Origin: Amphiplicatus sp046296195
GTDB lineage: Bacteria; Pseudomonadota; Alphaproteobacteria; Caulobacterales; Parvularculaceae
Reading direction: 5' to 3'
Assembly (NCBI GenBank): GCA_046296195.1
Contig: JBKBLR010000006.1
Coordinates: 1-64,000 of the forward strand
Length of the DNA stretch: 64,000 nt
Program-made: the position numbers and the translations under genes
The notes under the pieces: model-generated
Told to the model about the DNA's origin: nothing
The model's input: only the letters and a program-made list of their open reading frames with translations
The model's database searches: none
Shown here: positions 17,318-26,375 of the stretch, piece after piece
Layout: each line of letters begins with the position of its first letter
Numbering within the stretch: position 1 is the stretch's first letter

Positions 17318-17644
17318 TTGTTCATGTTTGTTGACAGAGTATTGCAAGCGGGCGTCGCAATGACAGCGATAAGCCTTGCGGCCCCTGCCGCCGCGCAGCA
17401 CCGAACGCCCGACCCGCAAGGATCAGGACCGATTCTCGCAGCCGTCGAATGGCTCCAAGGAACGCTGCTCGGCAATGTCGCGACGGCCGTCGCGGTCATC
17501 GCGGTCGCCTTCGTCGGCTTCATGATGCTCACGGGCCGAATGAACTGGCGCTACGGCGTGACCGTGATCGTCGGCTGCTTCATCCTTTTCGGCGCGACGT
17601 CGATCGTCTCCGGCATCCAGTCGGCGGCCGGCGCGGCCGGGTGA
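17318..17644 (+). CDS. virB2: VirB2/TrbC-type pilin of a type IV secretion system
   Basis: 108 residues from the TTG at 17318, which has GGAG 8 bp upstream. The ATG at 17324 is the alternative. A signal-like segment ending AAPAAAQ is followed by two hydrophobic helices (about 50-70 and 78-97) separated by a short polar turn (TGRMNWRYG). This is the VirB2/TrbC hairpin pilin layout. Monomers are processed and polymerised with phospholipid into the T4SS pilus or conduit. It is the first gene of the cluster, 8 bp before virB3. I see no clear promoter in the 145 bp after lptD. Confidence 0.85.
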   Translation: MFMFVDRVLQAGVAMTAISLAAPAAAQHRTPDPQGSGPILAAVEWLQGTLLGNVATAVAVIAVAFVGFMMLTGRMNWRYGVTVIVGCFILFGATSIVSGIQSAAGAAG

Positions 17645-17651
17645 GGCCGCC

Positions 17652-17936
17652 ATGGCCGAGCTTTCGCGCACGCCGGTCTTTCGCGCGCTGACGCAGCCGC
17701 AAACATTCGCGGGCGTCTCCTACAGCTTTTTCGTGATCAATCTCGTCGTTTCTACCGAGATATTCCTTGTGACCCGCTCCTTCTGGGCTCTCTTGGCGCC
17801 CTTCGTTCTTCATGCGATCGGCTATGTCGCCTCGCTTCGCGAACCGCGCATTTTCGATCTCTGGCTGAAGCGCGTAAGCAAGACTCCGCGCGCGCCGAAC
17901 CACGCGCTATGGCGCTGCAACAGCTACGCGCCCTGA
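17652..17936 (+). CDS. virB3: VirB3-like inner-membrane T4SS protein
   Basis: 94 residues. TPVFRALTQPQTFAGVSYSF leads into a hydrophobic region (about 24-60) and then a short basic cytoplasmic tail (DLWLKRVSKTP). This is the compact VirB3/TrbD pattern. In the family VirB3 works with VirB4 in assembly of the inner-membrane complex, and the two are sometimes fused. Here they are separate, 16 bp apart. The assignment is supported by both sequence pattern and gene order. Confidence 0.85.
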   Translation: MAELSRTPVFRALTQPQTFAGVSYSFFVINLVVSTEIFLVTRSFWALLAPFVLHAIGYVASLREPRIFDLWLKRVSKTPRAPNHALWRCNSYAP

Positions 17937-17952
17937 GCCGACGGTGAGGGGC

Positions 17953-20379
17953 ATGGCGCAGCGCAAGATGAAAGACCTGGCGAAGAAAGAAGGTCGCATC
18001 GGGGACCACCTTCCCATAATCGCGCATGCCGACGACCGCACCGTCATCTTGAAAGGCGGCATGCTGATGCAAGTCCTTCTGCTCGACGGATTCCCGTTTG
18101 AAACCGCCGAGACCGACGAGCTCAACTACCGCCTCGCCGTTCGCGACACCATGCTGCGCGGCGCCTGCAACGCCCGCATCGCGCTCTACCACCACATCGT
18201 CAGACGCCGGACCGCCGTCGAGCTCGCCGGCGCCTTCGAAGATCCCTTTTCGCGCTGGCTCGATCAGCGCTGGCGCAGGCGGATCGGCGAAAAGAGTCTT
18301 TATGTCAACGACCTCTTCCTCACGCTCGTTTATCGGCCTTCGCTCGGCAAGGTTGGAATCCTTGATCGCGTCACGGATCGCGCCCGCCGGTCGGGCCGTG
18401 ACGTCGGCGCCGCGCGCGAGCGGGACATCCGGACGCTGGACGCCGTCCGCGAAGGCTTGATCGCTTCGCTGAAACCTTACGGTCCGCGCACGCTTCAACG
18501 GTATGACGGGGCCGGCGGGCGGTGCTCGGAGCCTTTCGAATTCCTGTCGCTGATCCTGAATGGCGACCTCAATCCCGTCGTCGAACCTCGAGGTCTTGCG
18601 TCGCATCATCTTCCCTACAAGCGGCTTTCCTTCGGCATGGAGGCGTTCGAATCGAAGGGCGCCGGCGACGCCAGCTTCGGCGCCATGCTGTCGATGAAGG
18701 AATATCCTGCCTCGACGACGCCGGGCTTGCTCGACGGCCTCTTGCGGCTGCCGATCGACATGGTCGTCACGGAAAGCTTTTCGTTCATCGACAGACAGAT
18801 CGCGCAGGAGCGCATCGACCTCGCCCTCAGACGGCTTCGCGCCGCCGATGACGACACCATGACCTTGCGGCGCGGCCTGATGTCGGCGAAGGATGATGCG
18901 GCGAGCGGCGGCGCCGCCTTCGGTGAGCATCATATGAGCGTGATGGTGCGCGCTCCTTCCATCAGCGCGCTTAACGCCGCCGCGTCCAGCGTGCAGGCGG
19001 CGATCACAGACATCGGCGCGATCGCAGTGCGCGAGCAACTCGGCCTCGAGCCCGCCTTCTGGGCGCAGTTTCCGGGCAATTTCGACTATATCGCGCGGCG
19101 CGCGCTCATTTCATCCGGCAACATGGCCGGCCTTTGCTCGCTGCACGGCTTTCCGATCGGATCGCCGGAAGGAAATCACTGGGGTCCGGCGATCACGGTT
19201 TTCGAGACGACATCGGCGACGCCGTATTATTTCAACTTCCACCAGGGCGATCTCGGAAATTTCCTTGTCATCGGTCCCTCCGGTTCGGGCAAGACCGTGG
19301 TCCTGAACTTCCTCACCGCGCAGGCGCAAAAAGTCGCGCCTCGGACAGTGTTCTTCGACAAGGACCGCGGCGCGGAAATCTTCCTGCGGGCGATTGGCGG
19401 AACCTATGAAGTGCTGCGCCACGGCACGCCGACAGGCTTCAACCCGCTCCAGCTCCCCGATTCCAGCGGCGCGCGCGCTTTCCTGCGCGCGCTCATCGCC
19501 CAGCTCGCCCGCGGCCCCGGCGGTCCCTTGTCGCCTGATGAGCTGACCGTCGTCGCCGAAGCGGTGGATGCGAATTTCGACCAGCCGATGGAACTGCGCC
19601 GGCTGCGCTATTTTCGCGAACTTCTCGGCGGCAAGCGCCGTCCGGAGGCCGGCGATCTTGCGCAGCGCATCGCCCGCTGGTGTGCCGGCGGCGAATTCGC
19701 CTGGCTCTTCGACAATGCGCAAGATCGCCTTTCGACGGAGGCGCGCATCCTCGGCTTCGACATGACGGAGCTTCTCGACTCGCCGGAGATCCGCACGCCA
19801 GCGATGATGTATCTTTTTCGCCGGATCGAGGAGCGGCTTGACGGCTCGCCGACCCTGATTGTCATCGACGAGGGGTGGAAGGCGCTCGACGACGAGATTT
19901 TCGGCGCGCGTCTCAAGGATTGGCTTAAGACGATCCGCAAGCGTAACGGCGTCGTCGGCTTCTGCACTCAGTCGGCGCGCGACGCGCTCGACAGCTGGAT
20001 CGCGAGCGCCATCCGGGAGCAGACCGCCACGCAGATCTTCATGCCCAATCCGCGCGCAAGCGAGGAGGATTATGGCGCCGGATTCGGTCTGACCGCGCAT
20101 GAACTCGACATCGTGCGGTCCCTGCCGGAGGAGTCGCGCTGCTTCCTCATCAAGGCGGGAACCGACAGCGTCGTCGCGCGGCTCGATCTTTCCGGCGAGC
20201 CGGAGGCGCTGCGCGTTCTCTCCGGCCGCGAGCGGACCGTTCGGGCGCTCGATGAGTTGCGCGCGCGGGTCGGAGATGCGCCTCATCGTTGGCTGCCCAT
20301 CCTGCTGGGCGAGAAACGGCCGCGCGAGGCGACGCCGCCCTCACAACCGATGCGACGATCGGCGGGAAGCGCAAGATGA
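17953..20379 (+). CDS. virB4: VirB4 ATPase of a type IV secretion system
   Basis: 808 residues from the ATG at 17953 (MAQRKMKDL); a GTG three codons upstream is also possible. It has the N-terminal CagE/TrbE-VirB domain and a C-terminal AAA+ ATPase domain. Walker A is GPSGSGKTVV near residue 441 and Walker B is LIVIDEGWKALDD near 635. TEARILGFDMTELLDSPEIR and later segments are typical of VirB4. It powers pilus biogenesis and substrate passage at the inner membrane. Its stop overlaps the virB6 start (ATGA). The length is that of ordinary VirB4 proteins, and the nucleotide-binding motifs look intact. Confidence 0.95.
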   Translation: MAQRKMKDLAKKEGRIGDHLPIIAHADDRTVILKGGMLMQVLLLDGFPFETAETDELNYRLAVRDTMLRGACNARIALYHHIVRRRTAVELAGAFEDPFSRWLDQRWRRRIGEKSLYVNDLFLTLVYRPSLGKVGILDRVTDRARRSGRDVGAARERDIRTLDAVREGLIASLKPYGPRTLQRYDGAGGRCSEPFEFLSLILNGDLNPVVEPRGLASHHLPYKRLSFGMEAFESKGAGDASFGAMLSMKEYPASTTPGLLDGLLRLPIDMVVTESFSFIDRQIAQERIDLALRRLRAADDDTMTLRRGLMSAKDDAASGGAAFGEHHMSVMVRAPSISALNAAASSVQAAITDIGAIAVREQLGLEPAFWAQFPGNFDYIARRALISSGNMAGLCSLHGFPIGSPEGNHWGPAITVFETTSATPYYFNFHQGDLGNFLVIGPSGSGKTVVLNFLTAQAQKVAPRTVFFDKDRGAEIFLRAIGGTYEVLRHGTPTGFNPLQLPDSSGARAFLRALIAQLARGPGGPLSPDELTVVAEAVDANFDQPMELRRLRYFRELLGGKRRPEAGDLAQRIARWCAGGEFAWLFDNAQDRLSTEARILGFDMTELLDSPEIRTPAMMYLFRRIEERLDGSPTLIVIDEGWKALDDEIFGARLKDWLKTIRKRNGVVGFCTQSARDALDSWIASAIREQTATQIFMPNPRASEEDYGAGFGLTAHELDIVRSLPEESRCFLIKAGTDSVVARLDLSGEPEALRVLSGRERTVRALDELRARVGDAPHRWLPILLGEKRPREATPPSQPMRRSAGSAR

Positions 20380-21560
20380 CGCCGTCCTGCCCCTCCCATG
20401 GCGATCTCGCCAATCTCGCCGCCTTGATGGCGAGCGTTGATTGTCAGTCGGCGGCCTATGTCGCCGCCGCCTATGAGGGATTGTTTGGAACCGGCGGCGG
20501 CCTTGCGCAGGCCCTCGCCGGCGCCCTGACGATCTATGTCGCGTTCTATGGGTATCGGCTGATCATCGGCGCGGGCTCGGCGACGGCGCCTGACCTCGTG
20601 CGCCGGCTTGCGCTCATCGGCGCCGTGCTCGCTCTTTCCTCGAACTGGCCCGCCTATCAGACGCTCTTCGTCGATTCGGTGGCCGGCGGCGCTGAGGAAA
20701 TCGCCGGCATGATGTCGTCGGCGACGACTGGACGCGCCGCCTCGTCGGCTTCGATCGCGGCGGAAATCGATATTGCGATCGACGAGATGACGCGGCTCGC
20801 CAGCGAGTGGAGCCGAAAGACCGCCGCGACCGGCGCCGCCGACGCGCCGCAAAGCCCGGCCGCCATCGACCGGCCCGTCGGCCCGGCGGGCGTCAGCGCG
20901 GTCAACATGCTGTGGCTGAGCGCCATTCTTCTCGGCGTCGGCTCCGCCGGCGTCATCGTCATCACAAAGATCTCGCTCGCCTTCCTGCTTGCGCTCGGGC
21001 CGCTGTTCCTGATGCTCGCGCTCTTTCGGGCGACACGCGGCCTTTTCGAAGGCTGGCTGAAAACAATCGTCGCCGGCGCTTTCGTGCTCATCTTCACGAT
21101 CCTTGCGACGGGCGGCGCGTTGTCGGTTGTCGGGCCCGTCATCGCAACGATCGCCAGCGATCAGGCCGCCGGCGTCAACGATGCCGGGCCAGTCTTCACG
21201 CTGCTGATCGCCTGCATCATCTTCGCCATGCTGGTGAGGCAGGCGCTGACGGTGACGGCGCGGCTGACGGCCGGCTGGCGATTGCCGTTCCTGCCGGAGC
21301 CTGAAGCGGCGGCGCAGACGGGCGTGTCGCCGGCTGATCGCCGCAGCGAGGCCGTATTCGCCAATGAGCGCATCACGGGGCTCGTCGCCTCGCTGACGCA
21401 AGGCGGATCGGCGCAACCGCCCTCCCGGACCATCGCGACGACCGCCGGCGACAGCGCCGGCGCAGAAAAGGAAGCAGAAAGCGCGGCATGGCGCCGCGCC
21501 TCGCGCGCCTATCGCGGCTTCGGCTCGTCGAGTGTGCGCGCTGCAGGAGGATATCGATGA
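20376..21560 (+). CDS. virB6: VirB6-like polytopic T4SS membrane protein
   Basis: 394 residues from the ATG at 20376, which overlaps the virB4 stop by 4 bp; upstream in-frame sequence lies inside virB4 and is rejected. Several transmembrane helices are visible (about 38-60, 72-92, 185-205, 208-228, 235-262, 283-305). The NMLWLSAILLGVGSAGVIVITKISLAFLLALGPLF segment, quoted here only as a location near residue 180-215, is the conserved TrbL/VirB6 core. A hydrophilic tail of about 85 residues follows. VirB6 forms part of the inner-membrane channel. Operon position supports the call. Confidence 0.85.
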   Translation: MTPSCPSHGDLANLAALMASVDCQSAAYVAAAYEGLFGTGGGLAQALAGALTIYVAFYGYRLIIGAGSATAPDLVRRLALIGAVLALSSNWPAYQTLFVDSVAGGAEEIAGMMSSATTGRAASSASIAAEIDIAIDEMTRLASEWSRKTAATGAADAPQSPAAIDRPVGPAGVSAVNMLWLSAILLGVGSAGVIVITKISLAFLLALGPLFLMLALFRATRGLFEGWLKTIVAGAFVLIFTILATGGALSVVGPVIATIASDQAAGVNDAGPVFTLLIACIIFAMLVRQALTVTARLTAGWRLPFLPEPEAAAQTGVSPADRRSEAVFANERITGLVASLTQGGSAQPPSRTIATTAGDSAGAEKEAESAAWRRASRAYRGFGSSSVRAAGGYR

Positions 21561-22330
21561 GGTTATCGCTAGTCCTTCTGTCGCTGCTCGCCTGTCTTGC
21601 AACGCCTGCCGCGGCAGACCCGCGCATACGCGAGATCGTGCATGCGCCCGATCGCGTCATCCGCCTCGTCGGTCATTACGGCTATCAGATCGCCATCGAA
21701 TTCCCCGAGCCCGAGCGGATCGAAAGCGTCGCAGTCGGGGATTCCCTCACCTGGCAGGTGACGCCGAACAAGCGCGGCAACGTGCTGGTCGTCAAGCCGG
21801 TCGACGAAGGCGATCCGACGAACATGACAGTCATCACCTCAGGCGGGTTCTACACCTTCGAGCTGACGTCGAAAGCGCGCGAGGCCTCGACGCCGCTGTC
21901 GGAGATCACCTATCTCCTGCGCATCAGGCAGCCGGCGGCGGAGCCGGCGCCGGCCGCCGCCAAGCTGCGCGAGACCAGCATTCAGGCGGCGACGCCGCGC
22001 AACGAGAATTACACCTACAAAGGATCGAGGCAGAACCTTCCCTCCCGCGTCTTTGATGACGGAACCTCCACCGTTTTCGAATGGCCGGCCGGCGTTGAAA
22101 CGCCCGCGATCTTTCTGAGGAGGCCTGATGGAACGGAGAGCATCGTCAATTACTCCAATCGCGACGGCGCGATCGTCGTGCACCAGGTGGCGGCGGAATT
22201 CGTCCTGCGGAACGGGCGCGAGGTGACGAACATCTACAACGAAGCCTACCGCGATGCAGATCGCGGTCCCGACGCGCCGCAGCCCCGCAAGAAAAGGAAG
22301 GGGGGGCCGTTCGGCCTGTTCGGCGAATGA
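21557..22330 (+). CDS. virB9: VirB9/TrbG-type outer-membrane-complex protein
   Basis: 257 residues starting MRLSLVLLSLLACLATPAAA, a clear signal peptide cut before DPRIRE. An AGGAGG ribosome site lies 6 bp before the ATG, which overlaps the virB6 stop by 4 bp. The N-terminal half carries GYQIAIEFPEPE and WQVTPNKRGNVLVVKP; the C-terminal half carries NENYTYKGS and FEWPAGVETPAIF, both characteristic of VirB9 family proteins. With VirB10, and normally VirB7, it builds the periplasm-spanning core complex. No VirB7 lipoprotein frame is visible next to it. Confidence 0.9.
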   Translation: MRLSLVLLSLLACLATPAAADPRIREIVHAPDRVIRLVGHYGYQIAIEFPEPERIESVAVGDSLTWQVTPNKRGNVLVVKPVDEGDPTNMTVITSGGFYTFELTSKAREASTPLSEITYLLRIRQPAAEPAPAAAKLRETSIQAATPRNENYTYKGSRQNLPSRVFDDGTSTVFEWPAGVETPAIFLRRPDGTESIVNYSNRDGAIVVHQVAAEFVLRNGREVTNIYNEAYRDADRGPDAPQPRKKRKGGPFGLFGE

Positions 22331-23397
22331 GAGGCAAGGGAAAAACCGATCCCCGGACCGTTCTGCCGCCGAGCGCGCTCGCCGAAGCGGACAGGCTCGC
22401 AACGCCGCAGGTCGCGGTTTCAGGCGGCGACGGCGGCGCCGCGATCGCCGCGGCGATCGCCATCGGTCTCGGCGTGCTCGCCTTCAACCAGATGTCGATC
22501 GCGCGCCTCGACCGCAAGGAGCCGCCGCCGCCTGTCATCGCGGACGCCGCCTCGCCCGCGCCGGCGCCGGCTGCAGCGCCGCCGGCATATGATTTTCCGC
22601 CGGCGCCGGCGTATACGGAGCTTGCGGATGACCGACCGCGCGTCAGGCCCGAGCGATTGCGCGCGCCGACGCTGGTCGTCGACACCGGTCCCTCCGCCGC
22701 GGAGATCGCCGCGACGCGCGCCGCCCTGTCGCGCGAAGGCCTTAACGCCAGCGAAGCCTTCGCCGCACGAATCGGCGAGGCGGAGAACGCTCCCGCGACC
22801 GCCGCCCATATCGGCGATCTTTCTTCTACCGTCATCGAAGGAACGCTCATCGCGGGCGTTCTCGAAACCGCGATCAACTCCGACCTGCCGGGCTTCACCC
22901 GCGCAATCGTCAGCGAGGACGTCCGCAGCTTTGACGGAACCGAGATCCTCATTCCGCGCGGCAGCCGCATCATCGGTCAATACCGCTCCGGCCTCGCCAT
23001 CGGCGAATCGCGCGCGTTCGTCATCTGGACTCGGCTCATCCTGCCGAACGGGGTCGCCATCAAGCTCGGCTCCCCGGTCACCGACACGCTCGGGCGCGCC
23101 GGTCTCGGCGGCAACGTCGACCGCCACTTTCTCGAGCGCTTCGGTTCCGCGATTCTCCTGTCCATTATCGGCGCGGGCGCTGAAATTCTCGCCGCCGAAA
23201 GCGGCAACAACGCCGTCGTCATCACTTCTTCGGCGCAGGCGTATGGCGTCGCGCAGACGGCGCTCCAGTCGAGCGTCAACATTCCGCCGACCATCCGCAT
23301 CCCGCAGGGCGCCCCGATCCGCATCTTTGCGGCGCGCGACCTCATCTTTCCGCTGTATGAGGAAACGGGCGGCACGGTCCTGACGGTCGAACCATGA
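22327..23397 (+). CDS. virB10: VirB10/TrbI-type T4SS scaffold protein
   Basis: 356 residues. A short cytoplasmic N-terminus is followed by one transmembrane helix (about 36-53, GGAAIAAAIAIGLGVLAF) and a Pro-rich periplasmic stretch (about 63-100). The C-terminal TrbI beta-barrel domain carries VIEGTLIAGVLETAINSDLPG, ILIPRGSRIIGQY and GNVDRHFLERFG. VirB10 spans both membranes and transmits ATP-driven changes to the outer-membrane pore. The start overlaps the virB9 stop by 4 bp and the stop overlaps virB11 by 4 bp, so expression is tightly coupled. Confidence 0.93.
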   Translation: MRGKGKTDPRTVLPPSALAEADRLATPQVAVSGGDGGAAIAAAIAIGLGVLAFNQMSIARLDRKEPPPPVIADAASPAPAPAAAPPAYDFPPAPAYTELADDRPRVRPERLRAPTLVVDTGPSAAEIAATRAALSREGLNASEAFAARIGEAENAPATAAHIGDLSSTVIEGTLIAGVLETAINSDLPGFTRAIVSEDVRSFDGTEILIPRGSRIIGQYRSGLAIGESRAFVIWTRLILPNGVAIKLGSPVTDTLGRAGLGGNVDRHFLERFGSAILLSIIGAGAEILAAESGNNAVVITSSAQAYGVAQTALQSSVNIPPTIRIPQGAPIRIFAARDLIFPLYEETGGTVLTVEP

Positions 23398-24428
23398 CGA
23401 GCCTTGCAGGGCAAACGCTTCCGGCGGAAGACGCGCACGTCTACCTGACCGCATTCCTAAAGCCGCTGGAGAAATGGCTCCGACATGAGCGCGTCGCGGA
23501 GATCTTCATCAATCGCCCCGGTGAGATCTGGGTGGAGATCGTCGGCGGCGCCATGCAGCAGGTCGCGGCGCCCGAGGTGACGGACGCCCACGTCCAGCGC
23601 CTCGCGGCGCAGATCGCACGGTTCAACGCCCAGGCGATCAATCGGGAGCAGCCGGTGCTCGCCGCTTCGCTTCCGGGCGGAGAGCGCGTGCAGATCGTCG
23701 GTCCGCCCGCGACCCGCCGCCATTGGGCGATTGCGATCAGACGGCCGATGGCGACAAGGCTGGCGCTTGCCGACTTCGCGGGCGAAAGGAATTTCGGCGA
23801 CGTCGTGCTGTCGAAGGACAATGAATTGAGCGCCGTCGACCGCAGGCTGACAGCGCTCCTCGAGGCGCGCCGCATTCCGGAATTCCTCGCCCTCGCCGTT
23901 CGGTCGAAAAAGACGATTCTCATCTCCGGCGGAACATCGACCGGCAAGACGAGCCTTCTGAGTGCGATGATCGACGCCGTTCCGAGGGAGGAACGTCTGA
24001 TCACGGTCGAGGACACGCCGGAAATCGCGCTCGATCATCCGAACGCCGTCGGCCTCATCGCCGTCAAGGGCGCGCTCGGCGAGTCGCGCATCGGACTTGA
24101 CGATCTCCTGAATGCCTCCTTGCGCCTGCGGCCTGACCGCATCATTCTCGGCGAGCTTCGCGGCGCCGAGGCCGTGACGTTCCTGCGGGCGATCAACACC
24201 GGGCACCCGGGCTCGATTTCGACCATTCACGCCGACAGCCCGCACGGCGCCTTCGAGCAGATCGCGCTGATGGCGCTGCAGGCTGGATTGCCGCTCGCGC
24301 GGCGGGAGACGATCGACTATGTCCGCTCCCTCATCGATATCGCGATCCATGTGACGCGCGACGGCGGAAAGCGGCGGATCGCCGAAATCCTGTTCGATCC
24401 TGCCGCGCGAACGGACGCCGCTCGATAA
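23394..24428 (+). CDS. virB11: VirB11-family traffic ATPase
   Basis: 344 residues. The N-terminal domain includes RHERVAEIFINRPGEIWVE. The RecA-like ATPase domain has Walker A GGTSTGKTS near 179, the Asp box VEDTPEIALDHPNAV near 205-220, Walker B ILGELRGAEAVTFLRAINTGHPG, and the following His box, matching VirB11/PulE family ATPases. The hexamer works with VirB4 on pilus assembly and substrate transfer. It is the last gene of the cluster. No VirD4 coupling protein, relaxase or transfer origin is visible downstream. Confidence 0.93.
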   Translation: MTSLAGQTLPAEDAHVYLTAFLKPLEKWLRHERVAEIFINRPGEIWVEIVGGAMQQVAAPEVTDAHVQRLAAQIARFNAQAINREQPVLAASLPGGERVQIVGPPATRRHWAIAIRRPMATRLALADFAGERNFGDVVLSKDNELSAVDRRLTALLEARRIPEFLALAVRSKKTILISGGTSTGKTSLLSAMIDAVPREERLITVEDTPEIALDHPNAVGLIAVKGALGESRIGLDDLLNASLRLRPDRIILGELRGAEAVTFLRAINTGHPGSISTIHADSPHGAFEQIALMALQAGLPLARRETIDYVRSLIDIAIHVTRDGGKRRIAEILFDPAARTDAAR

Positions 24429-24608
24429 AATTATTCCCGACGGCCGCCTTACGACGATGTCATCGAAATCAGCCGCTTTTGCATAAGAAGCCGCAGGTCC
24501 GGTCAAGGCTCCCTTTACGTCCGATCAGGCAGGCTTTTCGCGCAGGGCTTGCGTTGCGTGGGTGCAGTGATGCGTGTGTTTGACCGGCGGGCTGACGGCG
24601 AGCAGGCG

Positions 24609-26363
24609 ATGATCGCCCTTCCGGCTCCGAGCGCTTTCCTTAGGTCTGTCGCAGCGGCCGCAGCGCTCTTGCTCGCCGCCTGCGCCGGCGAAGAGGCGCC
24701 GCCCGCGGAGGCGCCGTCGGGCGCGCCGCCGGCGCCCTTGGTCGCCGACATTCCAACGGCGCCCGACGCTTCCCGCTTCCTGATGCAGGCGACCTTCGGG
24801 CCCACTCAGCGCGACATCGACGAGCTGGTGCGGATCGGCTACTCGGCATGGCTGCGCCGACAGTTCAGCGCCGCCTCGGAATCGAACGTCAACGAATTGC
24901 GCCAGATCCAGGCTGACTACGCCGCGCGCGGCCAGACCGTCGGCCCCGAAGCGCTCGCCGACATCGCCTGGCGCGACATGATTGTCGGCGACGACCAGTT
25001 GCGCCAGCGCATGGTCTTCGCCCTGTCGCAGATCTTCGTCGTCTCTTATGAAAACTCGGACGTCGCCGAGACGCTCGCGTCCGCGGCGTTCTACATGGAC
25101 ACGCTCGAGAAAAACGCCTTCGGCAATTATCGCGAGCTGATCGAAGACGTGACCTACAGCCCGTCGATGGCGCAGTTCCTCACCTATCTCAACAACCGCA
25201 AGGAAGACCCCGCGCAGAACCGGGTGCCGGACGAGAACTATGCGCGCGAGATTATGCAGCTTTTCACGATCGGCCTTGTCGAGCTCAACCCCGATGGCAC
25301 GCCGCGCGTCGACGGATCGGGTGCGCAGATCGAGACCTATGACAATGACGACATCACCGGTCTCGCCAAGGTGTTCACGGGCCTCAGCTGGGCGGACGGC
25401 GATTTCGGCGGCCGCTTCCCTGACCCCGGCGTTCCGGCCGCCGCCTATTCGCCTCTCGGCGTCTTCGAGGCGGAACATTCGACGTCGGAAAAGACCTTTC
25501 TCGGCGTGACGGTGCCGGCGAATACGCCGGCGGCGCAAAGCATCGACACCGCGCTCGACACGCTCTTCAACCACCGGAACGCGGCCCCTTTCTTCGCCCG
25601 CCAGCTGATCCAGCGGTTCGTCACCAGCAATCCGTCGCCCCAATATGTGCGCAATGTCGCAGCCGCCTTCGAGACCGGCTATTTCCGCCTTCCGGACGGT
25701 TCGACGATCGGCTCGCTGCGTCGCGGCGACATGCGCGCCGTGATCGCGGCGGTGCTGCTCGACAATGAGGCGCGGCTTCCGGCCGGTCCGCAGAATCCGA
25801 ATTTCGGCAAGGTGCGTGAGCCGGTCATCCGGTTCACCCATTGGGCGCGCGTCGCCGAACTCAATTCGGCCTCCGTCCTCGGCGGCGGCGGCCTTGAGGG
25901 CCAGAGCGTGCTGACCGAGACGGCGCCGCCGACGCGGCTCGCCCAGCAGGCCTATCGCTCGCCCTCTGTCTTCAACTTCTTCCGGCCGGGCTACGTCGCC
26001 GCCGGTTCGCAAACAGGCGCGACCGGTCTTGTCGCCCCGGAGCTCCAGATCGTGACGACGGCGACGGTGACCGCCTACGCCAATTTCATGATGGACCGCA
26101 TCGAGGAGAGCGACGCGCTTCAGACCTACAGGCCGGCCTATACGCGCGAGCTCGCGCTCGCCGACAATCCGGCGGCGCTCGTCGATCATCTCAATCTCGT
26201 CATGACGGCGGGGGCCATGCATCCCTCGACGCGCGACGCCATCATCGCCGCCGTCTCCGGCGTTCCCTTCCGCGCCGCCAGCGAGGCGCAGGACCGCCGC
26301 CGCCGCGTCAACGCGGCGATGCTGATGACCGTGCTTTGCCCCGAATATTACACCCAGCGCTGA
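24609..26363 (+). CDS. DUF1800 family lipoprotein
   Basis: 584 residues from the ATG at 24609, chosen because it gives a clean lipoprotein signal (MIALPAPSAFLRSVAAAA followed by lipobox LAAC). Start codons further upstream are possible. A disordered Ala/Pro spacer leads to the DUF1800 domain, with RFLMQATFGPTQRDIDEL and the diagnostic PDENYAREIMQLFTIGL near 215-235. The function of DUF1800 proteins is not established. They occur almost always beside a DUF1501 gene, as here (12 bp apart). The pair is usually predicted to act outside the inner membrane. Confidence 0.88.
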   Translation: MIALPAPSAFLRSVAAAAALLLAACAGEEAPPAEAPSGAPPAPLVADIPTAPDASRFLMQATFGPTQRDIDELVRIGYSAWLRRQFSAASESNVNELRQIQADYAARGQTVGPEALADIAWRDMIVGDDQLRQRMVFALSQIFVVSYENSDVAETLASAAFYMDTLEKNAFGNYRELIEDVTYSPSMAQFLTYLNNRKEDPAQNRVPDENYAREIMQLFTIGLVELNPDGTPRVDGSGAQIETYDNDDITGLAKVFTGLSWADGDFGGRFPDPGVPAAAYSPLGVFEAEHSTSEKTFLGVTVPANTPAAQSIDTALDTLFNHRNAAPFFARQLIQRFVTSNPSPQYVRNVAAAFETGYFRLPDGSTIGSLRRGDMRAVIAAVLLDNEARLPAGPQNPNFGKVREPVIRFTHWARVAELNSASVLGGGGLEGQSVLTETAPPTRLAQQAYRSPSVFNFFRPGYVAAGSQTGATGLVAPELQIVTTATVTAYANFMMDRIEESDALQTYRPAYTRELALADNPAALVDHLNLVMTAGAMHPSTRDAIIAAVSGVPFRAASEAQDRRRRVNAAMLMTVLCPEYYTQR

Positions 26364-26375
26364 GGAGCGTTCCCC

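Noticed and set aside
20283..21602. Minus-strand open frame opposite virB6
   Set aside because: Antisense shadow; virB6 has transmembrane helices and a position inside a coupled operon.
24525..26222. Long open frame (565 codons) antisense to the DUF1800 gene
   Set aside because: Arg/Asp/Glu/Val-rich composition typical of antisense frames in GC-rich DNA, no domain, and the opposite strand encodes a clear DUF1800 protein.
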